A DNA stretch of 13,335 nucleotides from positions 1-13,335 of the forward strand of contig JAEZHK010000131.1 of assembly GCA_023416655.1 (NCBI GenBank), written 5' to 3'. This DNA comes from Bacillota bacterium (GTDB taxonomy: Bacteria; Bacillota; Clostridia; Christensenellales; Aristaeellaceae). This document shows positions 1 through 6,713 of the stretch, in pieces. Both the position numbers and the translations under genes were made by a program. Positions within the stretch are counted from its first letter, which is position 1. Each line of letters begins with the position of its first letter. Below the pieces are notes generated by a model. It did no database searches, was not told the origin of the DNA, and saw nothing but the letters and a program-made list of their open reading frames with translations.

Positions 1-22
1 GCCCACACTAGTGCAATTATCT

Positions 23-51
23 ATAATAGCACCATTTTCTAGTCCTGTCAA
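23..51 (-). promoter_or_regulatory. Strong sigma-A-type promoter firing leftward out of the window
   Basis: On the minus strand a perfect TTGACA (46-51) is followed after 17 bases by TATTAT (23-28). A/T tracts lie just upstream (about 64-90) and could act as an UP element. Transcription would start near position 16 and leave the window, so the gene it serves is not visible. It lies downstream of the ddl terminator, so it starts a separate unit. Confidence 0.75.
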
Positions 52-206
52 CGGCACGGAACATTTTTTTTGGCCTTTTTTCTCCAAAAAGGCGTGTTTT
101 CATCGGTTTCTTGGCTTTCAGCGGCCAAAAAGTCTGAATCGCCTGCGCCTGACACGATCGAGCCTGTCCACCGGAAAAATGACCGCGCGCACTCGAAAAA
201 TGCATT
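52..206. other. Noncoding spacer between the ddl terminator and the leftward promoter
   Basis: No reading frame here has a ribosome site or a recognisable product. The only structure seen is a short hairpin, GCCTTTTT (73-80) pairing with AAAAAGGC (86-93), next to a run of eight T (64-71). On the plus strand it is followed by GTGTTTT, so a weak plus-strand terminator is possible. Otherwise nothing is recognised. Confidence 0.4.
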
Positions 207-241
207 AAATCCTGCAAGAATTAATGCTTCTTGCAGGATTT
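195..241 (-). terminator. Intrinsic terminator of the hydrolase-murF-NYN-ddl operon
   Basis: A perfect 14-bp stem (arms 207-220 and 228-241, 7-base loop) lies 48 bases past the ddl stop. On the minus strand it is followed by AATGCATTTTT, giving a T run at 196-200. The A/U-rich outer pairs could contribute to the tract. It could also work on the plus strand, where TTTTATT follows. Confidence 0.75.
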
Positions 242-289
242 CAGTTTTATTCGTTCGGTACGCCGGGTCAAATAGTAGCATTTGGGCGG

Positions 290-1471
290 TTACGCCTTGC
301 CTTTTCCCCCACCCAGCTTCTGGTTTTTCAGGATGTCCGACTTGTAGGAGAACACGCTCTCCCGCCGGTCGGCAGCGGCCAGCAGCGCGAAGCGGATCAT
401 CTCGTCCAACATCTTCCCGAACTTCAGACCCAGCGGCTCCCAAAGGTAGAACGCCAGCGAGCCGGGGATGGTGTTGATCTCGCCCACGTAGAGGGAATCG
501 TCCGCGCCGTCCAGCATGTAGTCGATACGCACCACGCCCTTGCAGTCGAGCGCGCGGAAGATGTCCACGGACAGCGTCTTGATGCGCGTAGCCATTTCCT
601 CCGGAATGGGCGCGGGGATCAGGCGCGTGAGCGACTGCATGCCCTTGCCGCCCTTGGCGCGCTTTAAGTACTTGTCGCTGAAGTCCACCAGTTCCTCGCC
701 GCCCAGCGGCATCTCCAGCTCCGAAGCGCGGACCTCCTCGCCGTAGCCAAGCACCGAGCAATTGACTTCGCGCCGCTTCTCGATGCCCTTCTCAATCAGG
801 ATCCGCCTGTCGAAGGACGCCGCCACGTCCAGCGCCTCCTCCAGCCCCGCGCGGTCGCTCGCGCGCTTGATGCCGATGGAGGAGCCGAGGTTCGCGGGCT
901 TGACGTACACCGGGTAGTTAACCGCGGCCTCGACCTTTGCGACGCAGGCGGCGCGGTCCTTCTTCCAGGCCGAACGGTCAATCCAGGTATAGGGCACGAC
1001 CGGGAATCCGCAGCCCAGAAACAGCTGCTTCATCGCGATCTTGTCCATGCCCACGGAGGAACCCATCACGCCCGAGGAGGTGTAGGGCACGTCGAGCAGC
1101 TCCAGCATGCCCTGCAGTGTGCCGTCCTCGCCGTTCATGCCATGCATGGCGAGGAGCGCCACGTCGGCGGTGGCAACCACCTTTTCGCTTTTCTGGAACA
1201 GCCCACGCTTTTCATTGGGGTCGATCAGCATTAGTTTCCCACCGTCGGCGGTGGGCAGCACCTTTTTCGCCTGCGCCGGGTCGAAGGACTGGTAGAAGGC
1301 GATGTCCTTCAGGCGGTCGCCCACGTACCAGGCGCCGTCCCGCGCGATGTAGACAGGGAAAGCGTCGTATTGCGACGGGTCCAGCGCGTTCAACGCCTGG
1401 ATCCCGGTGATGATCGAAACGTCGTGCTCGCAGGTACGGCTGCCGAACAGCACCGCCACGCTCAGCTTCAT
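290..1471 (-). CDS. ddl: D-alanine--D-alanine ligase
   Basis: This ATP-grasp enzyme joins two D-alanines to make the dipeptide that MurF adds to the UDP-MurNAc-tripeptide; it acts in the cytoplasm. The product is 393 aa, near the family norm. Visible motifs are an N-terminal CEHDVS (the Glu equivalent to Glu15 of E. coli DdlB), HGMNGEDGTLQG (about 110-121), an ATP-grasp VKPANLGSSIGI (191-202) and the Mg-binding EINTIPGS (331-338). The omega-loop carries KY (267-268); Tyr here is the state found in D-Ala-D-Ala rather than D-Ala-D-Lac ligases, so this is inferred to be the housekeeping form. The ATG at 1471 is chosen because AAGGGGG sits just upstream; an in-frame ATG at 1498 lacks a better site. 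It is the last gene of the operon, 39 bases after the NYN gene. Confidence 0.95.
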   Translation of the reverse strand: MKLSVAVLFGSRTCEHDVSIITGIQALNALDPSQYDAFPVYIARDGAWYVGDRLKDIAFYQSFDPAQAKKVLPTADGGKLMLIDPNEKRGLFQKSEKVVATADVALLAMHGMNGEDGTLQGMLELLDVPYTSSGVMGSSVGMDKIAMKQLFLGCGFPVVPYTWIDRSAWKKDRAACVAKVEAAVNYPVYVKPANLGSSIGIKRASDRAGLEEALDVAASFDRRILIEKGIEKRREVNCSVLGYGEEVRASELEMPLGGEELVDFSDKYLKRAKGGKGMQSLTRLIPAPIPEEMATRIKTLSVDIFRALDCKGVVRIDYMLDGADDSLYVGEINTIPGSLAFYLWEPLGLKFGKMLDEMIRFALLAAADRRESVFSYKSDILKNQKLGGGKGKA

Positions 1472-1510
1472 AGAAATACCCCCTTTTAGCTGTCTCAATA
1501 GAATAGTTGT

Positions 1511-2311
1511 TTAGTGAATGCATTTATAAGCAATAATAGTAACTGTTCCTTTTCCTTTGAACCGCTTCATCTCATACTTGCCAGGAAATGCCGCCACCAA
1601 TTCCGGCAGTTTAGAGTATCCATATGATAAAGGAGTAAAATCCGGCTTAGCCCTCTTAATAAAATGTCCAGCTGAAGCAATATTCGCAAAGCCCTCAGCA
1701 TCTTGAAACTTATTATAAGCAAGAGCTAATAGATTGTGAATATCATCTATATCTGAGTCGCTTCCATTTTCCGTAACTTCTTCAACCGGTGTTGCGTCTT
1801 TAGAAGACACACATTCCGATTTCAAATCTCCCGAAATGTCAGTTTTTAAAGTGTCTCGCTCCTTGGAATTTGCTACATCATCAATATATTCTAAGAAAAG
1901 AAATTCATCGCATGCATTTCTAAAGGCTTCTGGTGTTTTTTTCTCTCCAGCGCCAATAATATAGGCGCCAGATTCTCGCAGTCTAATAGCTAATGGCGTA
2001 AAGTCACTATCGCTTGATACTATGACAAAAGCATCGTATGATCTTTCATGCAGCATATCCATAGCATCAATGACCATGGCGATATCTGTGGTATTTTTTC
2101 CTGAAATGTAGTCAAACTGCTGCTCAGCTTTTATCGCTAAACGCCGCACCTCAACTTCCCAATTTTTCAGAGAGGGCTTTTTCCAGTTGCCATAAGCTTT
2201 TTTGACCACAATGCGACCGTTAGTGGATAGCTCGCGAAGAACTCCTTCTATTTTCGACAGTTGCGTATTATCTGCATCAATCAATACCGCAATTTTCTGT
2301 AGGTTATCCAT
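1511..2311 (-). CDS. NYN-domain putative ribonuclease with C-terminal LOTUS/OST-HTH domain
   Basis: The predicted product is 266 aa. The NYN (PIN-like nuclease) domain spans about residues 5-145 with the acidic set in place: LIDADN (Asp12, Asp14), TTDIAM (Asp76) and SSDSDF (Asp101, Asp103), which would bind the metal ion. A low-complexity acidic linker (about 148-190) leads to a LOTUS/OST-HTH-like RNA-binding domain (about 190-262) with the usual GHFIKRAKPDF and a YGYSKL-like strand. Family knowledge suggests RNA cleavage or RNA surveillance; the target is unknown. The ATG at 2311 has AAGGAG in front; upstream codons in the same frame overlap murF and lack sense. The gene lies inside a cell-wall operon, between murF (49-base gap) and ddl. 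Its base composition is odd: sampled lines are about 35-40% G+C against about 60% in ddl and murF, suggesting horizontal acquisition. Confidence 0.85.
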   Translation of the reverse strand: MDNLQKIAVLIDADNTQLSKIEGVLRELSTNGRIVVKKAYGNWKKPSLKNWEVEVRRLAIKAEQQFDYISGKNTTDIAMVIDAMDMLHERSYDAFVIVSSDSDFTPLAIRLRESGAYIIGAGEKKTPEAFRNACDEFLFLEYIDDVANSKERDTLKTDISGDLKSECVSSKDATPVEEVTENGSDSDIDDIHNLLALAYNKFQDAEGFANIASAGHFIKRAKPDFTPLSYGYSKLPELVAAFPGKYEMKRFKGKGTVTIIAYKCIH

Positions 2312-2360
2312 ACCGCTCCTTCTTGCTGGCAAAAGCCTTAAGTCCGAACGTCTTTCTGCT

Positions 2361-3965
2361 TCAGCCCTCCGAGTAGTTGTCGGGCAGGTCGTTCTCAAAC
2401 AGGATCACGTCGCCCGGCCGGGCGATCTGCGCGATCACCTTCTGGGCCTCCACGAGGCTTGAGACAGTGTGCAGGTTGTTTTCGTCAAAGTCCACCGAAA
2501 GCAGGCCCCTCGCGATGGGCATGGTGCGCTTCGGACCCACGAGGATCGCCACGTCCACCACGGCGCCCATCTGCTGCCCGAACCGGCAGTTGAGCTCCTC
2601 TTCCTTTTCGCCCTGCTCGACCAGGCCCGGCGTCACCACCACGTGCCGCCCCGGGAAGCTTTTCAGCACCTCGAAGGCCGCCGCCGCGCCGGAGGGGTTG
2701 GCGTTGAACGCGTCGTCGATGACGGTCACGCCGTTCGCGCCTTCGATGAGCTGCAGCCGGTGCTCGACGGGCTGCGCGCGGGAAACGCCCCGCGCGATCT
2801 CCTCCATCGTCATGCCCAGGCGCTTGGCCACCGCGCAGGACAGCACGATGTTCTGGATGTTGTGCTTGCCGAGCAGTTTCGTCTCGCAGGTCACGCGCCC
2901 GCCCTCGCCGTCCGACAGCGTGAAGCGGCTGCCGGAGGGGCCGACCGTGATGTCCTCGGCGTACATGGAAAGGTAGCCCGAACCCAGCCCGGCGCGGTAC
3001 TTTTCGCCCTTGGCTCGTGCGAACAGCTTGTCGCACCAGCCGCCGTCGTCCGCGCCGAAGAAGGCCGTGCCGCCGGGCTTCAACCCTTCGATCAGCTCGA
3101 ACTTGGTATTGGCGATGGTTTCGATGCTCCCCATCGTCTCCAGATGCTGCTCGCCGACACTGGTCAAAACGCCGTACTCCGGCCGCACCAAGTCGCAAAG
3201 CTCCTTGATGTCCCCCACGTGGCGCGCGCCCATCTCGGCGATGAACACCTGATGGTGGGGCTCCAGCTGGGTGCGGATGACCTTCGTAAGCCCCATGGGC
3301 GTATTGAAGCTGGAGGGCGTGGGCAGCACGCTGTACTTCTCGCCCAGGATGGCGGCCAGGATGAACTTGGTGGAGGTCTTGCCGTAGCTGCCGGTGATGC
3401 CGATCTTGATCAGGTCCTTTCGGGCCTCGAGCACCTTCCGAGCGTCATTGAAGAAGTAGAGGTTCACGCGCCGCTCGACGGGCTGCATCAGGTACCCGGC
3501 GGCCAGCGCCAGGTACGGGATGCCCGCGAAGATCAGGTACGGGGGAATCCCAAGCGAACCCAGAAACAGCGCGGCGAGCGCCGCGATCAGGCAGGCGGCG
3601 GCGAAAAGCCTCTGCATGCGCGGCGTGTAGGCCAATGGCTTCTTGGGCGGGGTGACGTACTGGGTCTCACCCAGCCGCCAGGCCGCCGCGCCAAAGCCGA
3701 TGAGCACGACGGCGGCCGAGACAATTTCACGCGCATCCCGGCCCATGAACAGCGCCAGTATCAGCGGCAACAGGAGCTTTGAGATCACCGCGATGACGCC
3801 GATGTTGAGCGTCCAGCCCAAGAGCTTATCCCGGTTCTTGCCCAGCCAGCGGTTGTAGCCGTCCAGCTGATAGCTCTCCAGCTGCAGCATGTGCAGGTAA
3901 TAACGGCAGGTGATCGCGGAGATCGCCGCCACCAAAATGGATTCGGTTGTGTAAAGCCAGCTCAA
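2361..3965 (-). CDS. murF: UDP-MurNAc-tripeptide--D-Ala-D-Ala ligase (MurF) with membrane-helix N-terminus
   Basis: This Mur ligase is expected to attach D-Ala-D-Ala to the UDP-MurNAc-tripeptide using ATP. The product is 534 aa, longer than typical MurF (about 450). Residues 1-165 are mostly hydrophobic, with about five predicted membrane segments (roughly 8-28, 50-75, 80-97, 119-138, 140-160), where ordinary MurF has its uridine-binding domain. The Mur ligase core follows: P-loop TGSYGKTS (191-198), EMGARHVGDI (about 244-253), GEQHLE (271-276), KHNIQN (about 367-372) and the C-terminal domain with DDAFNANP (417-424). The start is TTG at 3965: GGAGGAG lies 8 bases upstream, and the codon overlaps the hydrolase stop as TTGA, so translation is probably coupled. 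Co-transcription with ddl supports the MurF role. Another Mur-type ligase activity is possible. Confidence 0.85.
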   Translation of the reverse strand: MSWLYTTESILVAAISAITCRYYLHMLQLESYQLDGYNRWLGKNRDKLLGWTLNIGVIAVISKLLLPLILALFMGRDAREIVSAAVVLIGFGAAAWRLGETQYVTPPKKPLAYTPRMQRLFAAACLIAALAALFLGSLGIPPYLIFAGIPYLALAAGYLMQPVERRVNLYFFNDARKVLEARKDLIKIGITGSYGKTSTKFILAAILGEKYSVLPTPSSFNTPMGLTKVIRTQLEPHHQVFIAEMGARHVGDIKELCDLVRPEYGVLTSVGEQHLETMGSIETIANTKFELIEGLKPGGTAFFGADDGGWCDKLFARAKGEKYRAGLGSGYLSMYAEDITVGPSGSRFTLSDGEGGRVTCETKLLGKHNIQNIVLSCAVAKRLGMTMEEIARGVSRAQPVEHRLQLIEGANGVTVIDDAFNANPSGAAAAFEVLKSFPGRHVVVTPGLVEQGEKEEELNCRFGQQMGAVVDVAILVGPKRTMPIARGLLSVDFDENNLHTVSSLVEAQKVIAQIARPGDVILFENDLPDNYSEG

Positions 3966-4747
3966 GCGTTTGACTCCTCCAAGAACTTGCGCACTATCGC
4001 GCGGAAATCGGCGTAGCGGTCCAGGTACGCGAAGTGGCCTGCGTCTTCAAACACGACGAGCCCCGCGTCGGGGATCTCCTTTTCCATAACCTGCCCCATC
4101 CACAGCGGCGTCTGGTCGTCCTTCGCGCCCCAGATGAGGAGGGCGGAAGACTTGATCTTCGTTAGGCACGGCCTCAGATCCTGATGGATGATCCGGTTGA
4201 AGGTGGGCCGCATCGTCGGGGTCAGCGCGCGGTAGTCCGCGGAGCCGAACCTCTGGATCAGCGCCTCCCGGAAGGCGTCCACCTGCTTCTCCCCGAGGAG
4301 CGCGCGCGCCGGGGCAGACTCCACCGCGCCCTTCAGCGCCTTGTACAGCCTGGAGCGCGCCTTCCGCTTCGAGTTGGGGCTTGCGATCAGTCCGGCCGCG
4401 CCCGTCAGCACCAGCCGCCCGGCCAGTTCCGGGTAGGTGGCCGACAGCAGGATCGCGACCCGCCCACCAAAGGAATGCGCGACGATGTCCGCGCCGCTTA
4501 TGCCCAATTGGCGTATGAAGGCGGCCGTAAGTTCCATATACTCGGTGACCGACCAGGGCTCTTTCGGCTCCGGCGAGCGGCCGAACCCCGGAAAGTCCAG
4601 CGCGATGGTCTCGCGCTCCGCGGAAAAGTCCCGGACGACCGGCAGCCAGCTCTCGATTTTCCCGCCCCAGCCGTGCAAAAGCAGGAGCGGCTTACCCGCT
4701 CCCTGCCGTTCGTAATACAGATTCTGTCCATTGCGCTCGAAGATCAT
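3962..4747 (-). CDS. Alpha/beta-fold hydrolase
   Basis: The product is a 261-aa soluble hydrolase of the alpha/beta fold. Motifs: oxyanion-hole region LLLLHGWGG (21-29), the nucleophile elbow AHSFGG with Ser92, an acid in WGAKDD (Asp210/Asp211), and the catalytic His in EDAGHF (His238). A helical cap region spans about 120-195. No signal peptide is seen. The substrate cannot be read from sequence; candidates are esters, lactones or C-C bonds as in the MhpC/BphD branch. It is the first gene of the operon and overlaps murF by 4 bases, so a link to cell-envelope metabolism is inferred but unproved. Start ATG at 4747; upstream GGTGG is only a weak ribosome site, with the promoter very close by. 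Confidence 0.85.
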   Translation of the reverse strand: MIFERNGQNLYYERQGAGKPLLLLHGWGGKIESWLPVVRDFSAERETIALDFPGFGRSPEPKEPWSVTEYMELTAAFIRQLGISGADIVAHSFGGRVAILLSATYPELAGRLVLTGAAGLIASPNSKRKARSRLYKALKGAVESAPARALLGEKQVDAFREALIQRFGSADYRALTPTMRPTFNRIIHQDLRPCLTKIKSSALLIWGAKDDQTPLWMGQVMEKEIPDAGLVVFEDAGHFAYLDRYADFRAIVRKFLEESNA

Positions 4748-4766
4748 CGGTTCACCACCGGAAAAG

Positions 4767-4795
4767 ATTATAGCGCATCGCCGTTAAAAAGGAAA
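4767..4795 (-). promoter_or_regulatory. Probable promoter of the hydrolase-murF-NYN-ddl operon
   Basis: On the minus strand a perfect TATAAT (4767-4772) lies 19 bases before the hydrolase ATG. The 17-base spacer places a poor -35, TTTCCT, at 4790-4795. Predicted start is near 4760, giving a leader of only about 13 bases. The -10 is convincing and the -35 weak, so an activator may help. Confidence 0.55.
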
Positions 4796-4824
4796 GCAAA
4801 TAATTCGGCACCCTCCGGGTGCCG
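4793..4824 (-). terminator. Terminator-like hairpin at the end of the ribU-tsaE-tsaB-rimI unit
   Basis: CGGCACCC (4806-4813) and GGGTGCCG (4817-4824) form a perfect 8-bp stem with a 3-base loop. Read on the minus strand it is followed by AATTATTTGCTTTCC, a broken T-rich tract. It lies just upstream of the murF-operon promoter, a sensible place to end rimI transcription. The imperfect T run keeps confidence moderate. Confidence 0.45.
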
Positions 4825-5047
4825 GCAAATGAAATCCGCAGGACGGCTTTCATTTGCGAAAGGAACGGGGCCGGTTTCCTAAAACACTTGCGAGCGTTTT
4901 CGGGCGGAAACCGGAGCGGGTGTGCTTTCCCCGTCGGCCGGGCAAGCACGGCCTTTGGGGGAAAACCAAATCCGCCGCACAGGTCGCCGGATTTGATGGA
5001 ACGTAGAAGGGGCCTCGGCCCCCTCTACACTCCCCCCGGGGAATCAT
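4825..5047 (+). repeat. Structured intergenic repeat, copy 1
   Basis: This stretch matches 11316-11522 in order and spacing of stem-loops, and in short conserved words. Stems on the plus strand: A, 10 bp (4825-4834/4848-4857); B, 9 bp CCGGTTTCC with GGAAACCGG (4871-4879/4906-4914) enclosing a hairpin with core TTGCGA (4881-4900); C, GTGCTT with AAGCAC (4922-4927/4944-4949) plus an inner CCC/GGG; D, 8 bp CAAATCCG with CGGATTTG (4967-4974/4988-4995); E, 12-base arms with one mismatch and a TC loop (5003-5014/5017-5028). It ends in a tail with GGGGAATCA. No open frame or terminal inverted repeat is seen. Strand is inferred only from the shared orientation. It may be a noncoding RNA, a mobile repeat, or both; I do not recognise a named family. 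Confidence 0.75.
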
Positions 5048-5059
5048 CAATTGCGCAAA

Positions 5060-5545
5060 TTACTCGCTGATCAAGTATGGGTCATTTTCCGGGTGCGGCT
5101 CAGGCATTTCTTCGCAGGCCATCACCAGCGCGTCCTCGTTGTTGTCGGCGTAGTAGCGCTTGCGGAAGCCGACTTCCACGAAGCCGAGTTTTTTGTAGAG
5201 GGACTGGGCGACCCGGTTCGACCGCCTGACCTCCAGCGTCATGTAGCGTATGCCGGTGTCGGCGGCCAGTTGCATCAGCGCCCGTGTCACCATATCGCCG
5301 AGGCCGCGGCCCCGTTTGTCCTCTCGGACGGCGATGTTGGTGATGTGTGCCTCGTCCAGAACCAGCCACATGCCTGCGTAGGCCACCGGCACACCGTCCT
5401 CCCAGACCACCAGGTAGCGCGCGCAGCGGTTCTCCGTGACTTCCTTTACAAAGGCGTCGCGGGACCAGGGCACTGCAAAGCTCTGCTTTTCGATCTCCCA
5501 GACCGCGTCCACGTCCCCAAGGGTCATCAGGCCCGTTTCGATCAT
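5060..5545 (-). CDS. rimI: RimI-type ribosomal protein S18 alanine N-acetyltransferase (GNAT family)
   Basis: The product is a 161-aa GNAT acetyltransferase. The acetyl-CoA loop appears as RGRGLG (78-83) after the strand HITNIAV (67-73). TLEVRRSN (103-110) holds the Glu expected to act as general base, and SLYKKLGF (115-122) plus RKRYY (128-132) are typical of RimI. It would acetylate the N-terminus of ribosomal protein S18 or other proteins. The ATG at 5545 is chosen because GGGGGAG lies upstream and the codon overlaps the tsaB stop as ATGA; the longer frame to 5662 is only the tail of tsaB in another frame. Pairing with tsaB and tsaE is the usual bacterial arrangement. A tsaD gene, often next, is absent: the structured repeat follows instead. 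Confidence 0.92.
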   Translation of the reverse strand: MIETGLMTLGDVDAVWEIEKQSFAVPWSRDAFVKEVTENRCARYLVVWEDGVPVAYAGMWLVLDEAHITNIAVREDKRGRGLGDMVTRALMQLAADTGIRYMTLEVRRSNRVAQSLYKKLGFVEVGFRKRYYADNNEDALVMACEEMPEPHPENDPYLISE

Positions 5546-6246
5546 GCCGTCTCCCCCCGCCTTGCGGCGCGCTCGCGCTCCGCCTGCGGCTTTCTCAGGT
5601 AAATGGATTCCAGGCTCTCCCCCGGCACGCGCAGCGCGGGGTTTGTTTCCGCAAGATAGCACGCCGCGTCCGCCCGGAGGCCGGAGAGGTGGGGCTTTGC
5701 GATCAGCGCCCGCTTTCCCAGCGCGCGCTCAATGGCCGCCCCGTGCGCCGCCACGCCGTCGCCGGTGAAGAGGAAGCGCCCGTCCACGGGAAGCCCGCCA
5801 AGAAAATCCGAAAGGCTCAGCGCCGCGTCCTCCGACAACCTTTCGGGCAAAGCGCCTTCGCCGAACCGGAACCTCGCGCAGTAGACCTGGTCGCGCCGGG
5901 CGTCCAGGATCGGGCAGATCTCACCGTCAAAGCCGTAGGCCCCGGCGGCCAGCGCCTCCAGCGCGTCGATCTGGGCGCAGGGGATGTCCCGCGCCAGCGC
6001 GAAGCCCTTGGCCGCGCACACGCCGATGCGCACACCCGTGAAGGAGCCCGGCCCCGCCACGCAGGCGATGAGCTCCACGTCCTCCATGGAAAGGTCGGCG
6101 GCGGCAAGCGCCTGGTCCACCATCGGCATCAGCGTCTCGGAGTGGGTCAGCCCCACATCCGCCGTCACCGAGTAGCGTGGTTTTCCGTCCCTCCAGATTG
6201 CGACGCCCGCGACGGGGCCGGAGGTGTCAATTCCAAGGATCGTCAA
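5542..6246 (-). CDS. tsaB: tRNA N6-threonylcarbamoyladenosine (t6A) biosynthesis protein TsaB
   Basis: TsaB is the dimerisation partner of TsaD in the complex that puts the threonylcarbamoyl group on A37 of tRNAs reading ANN codons. The product is 234 aa, a normal size. It shows the ASKHA-fold start ILGIDTSG (3-10), the hallmark AGPGSFTGVRIG (64-75), LDARRDQVY (114-122) and the C-terminal YLRKPQAERE (216-225). The start is TTG at 6246: GGGAGG lies 7 bases upstream, and the codon shares TTGA with the tsaE stop, implying coupled translation. It likewise overlaps rimI by 4 bases downstream. Confidence 0.95.
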   Translation of the reverse strand: MTILGIDTSGPVAGVAIWRDGKPRYSVTADVGLTHSETLMPMVDQALAAADLSMEDVELIACVAGPGSFTGVRIGVCAAKGFALARDIPCAQIDALEALAAGAYGFDGEICPILDARRDQVYCARFRFGEGALPERLSEDAALSLSDFLGGLPVDGRFLFTGDGVAAHGAAIERALGKRALIAKPHLSGLRADAACYLAETNPALRVPGESLESIYLRKPQAERERAARRGETA

Positions 6247-6701
6247 ATCTTAGCCTCCCACGCGCGGAGTGCGTCCTCGATCGACTCCGCCCGCCCGTTC
6301 ATGTCCACGAAGGTCAAGCGGATCATGCGCTCGTCTTCCGCCTCGCCGCGCCCGACGGACACCTCCACGCGGGGTGATATGTCCATGCCATCAAATGGCC
6401 ACTCAATCAGCGCGATCCAACTTCCGCCGGTGTATTCGTCCAGGCCCGCCTGGTAGAACTCGTCCTCGTCCTCGAGCCTGTACAGGTCGAAGTGGCAGAC
6501 GTTGCCGTAGGGCTGCATCAGCGTAAAGGTAGGGCTGGGCATGGGGCCGGTGACCCCCAGCGCCCGCGCCGCGCCCCGCGCCAGCACGCTCTTGCCCGCG
6601 CCCAGGTCGCCCGAAATCAGGAGGCTGTCGCCCGGGTGCAGATGCGCGCCCAGCGCCGCGCCGAAGCGCAACGAATCCTCCTCAGAATGCGTCCGGTACA
6701 T
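6243..6701 (-). CDS. tsaE: t6A biosynthesis ATPase TsaE
   Basis: TsaE is the P-loop ATPase that cycles the TsaB-TsaD complex during t6A formation. The product is 152 aa, as expected. Motifs: Walker A GDLGAGKS (31-38), SPTFTL (56-61), HFDLYRL (70-76) and ALIEWP (97-102); the usual Glu after LIEWP is Phe here. ATG at 6701 has GGAGGGG close upstream, and that site sits only 12 bases past the ribU stop. So tsaE is almost certainly on the ribU transcript unless an internal promoter lies within ribU; I saw no clear one. Confidence 0.94.
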   Translation of the reverse strand: MYRTHSEEDSLRFGAALGAHLHPGDSLLISGDLGAGKSVLARGAARALGVTGPMPSPTFTLMQPYGNVCHFDLYRLEDEDEFYQAGLDEYTGGSWIALIEWPFDGMDISPRVEVSVGRGEAEDERMIRLTFVDMNGRAESIEDALRAWEAKI

Positions 6702-6713
6702 GTCCCCTCCATT

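Noticed and set aside
22..27. TATAAT on the plus strand near the left edge, possibly starting a small RNA ending at 207-241
   Set aside because: Its -35 would fall at or beyond the window edge, and the same bases are explained better as part of the minus-strand TTGACA/TATTAT promoter.
48..761. Minus-strand open frame overlapping the ddl end and the terminator
   Set aside because: It is out of frame with ddl, repetitive in Gly/Arg, and would cross the ddl terminator.
2469..3782. Long open frame (437 codons) on the plus strand within murF
   Set aside because: It is opposite a well-supported murF, has low-complexity Arg/Gly/Ala/His-rich composition and no family motif; typical of G+C-rich antisense frames.
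5546..5662. N-terminal extension of RimI by 39 residues
   Set aside because: The extension is the tsaB 3' end read in another frame; the ATG at 5545 has a ribosome site and a 4-base overlap with tsaB.
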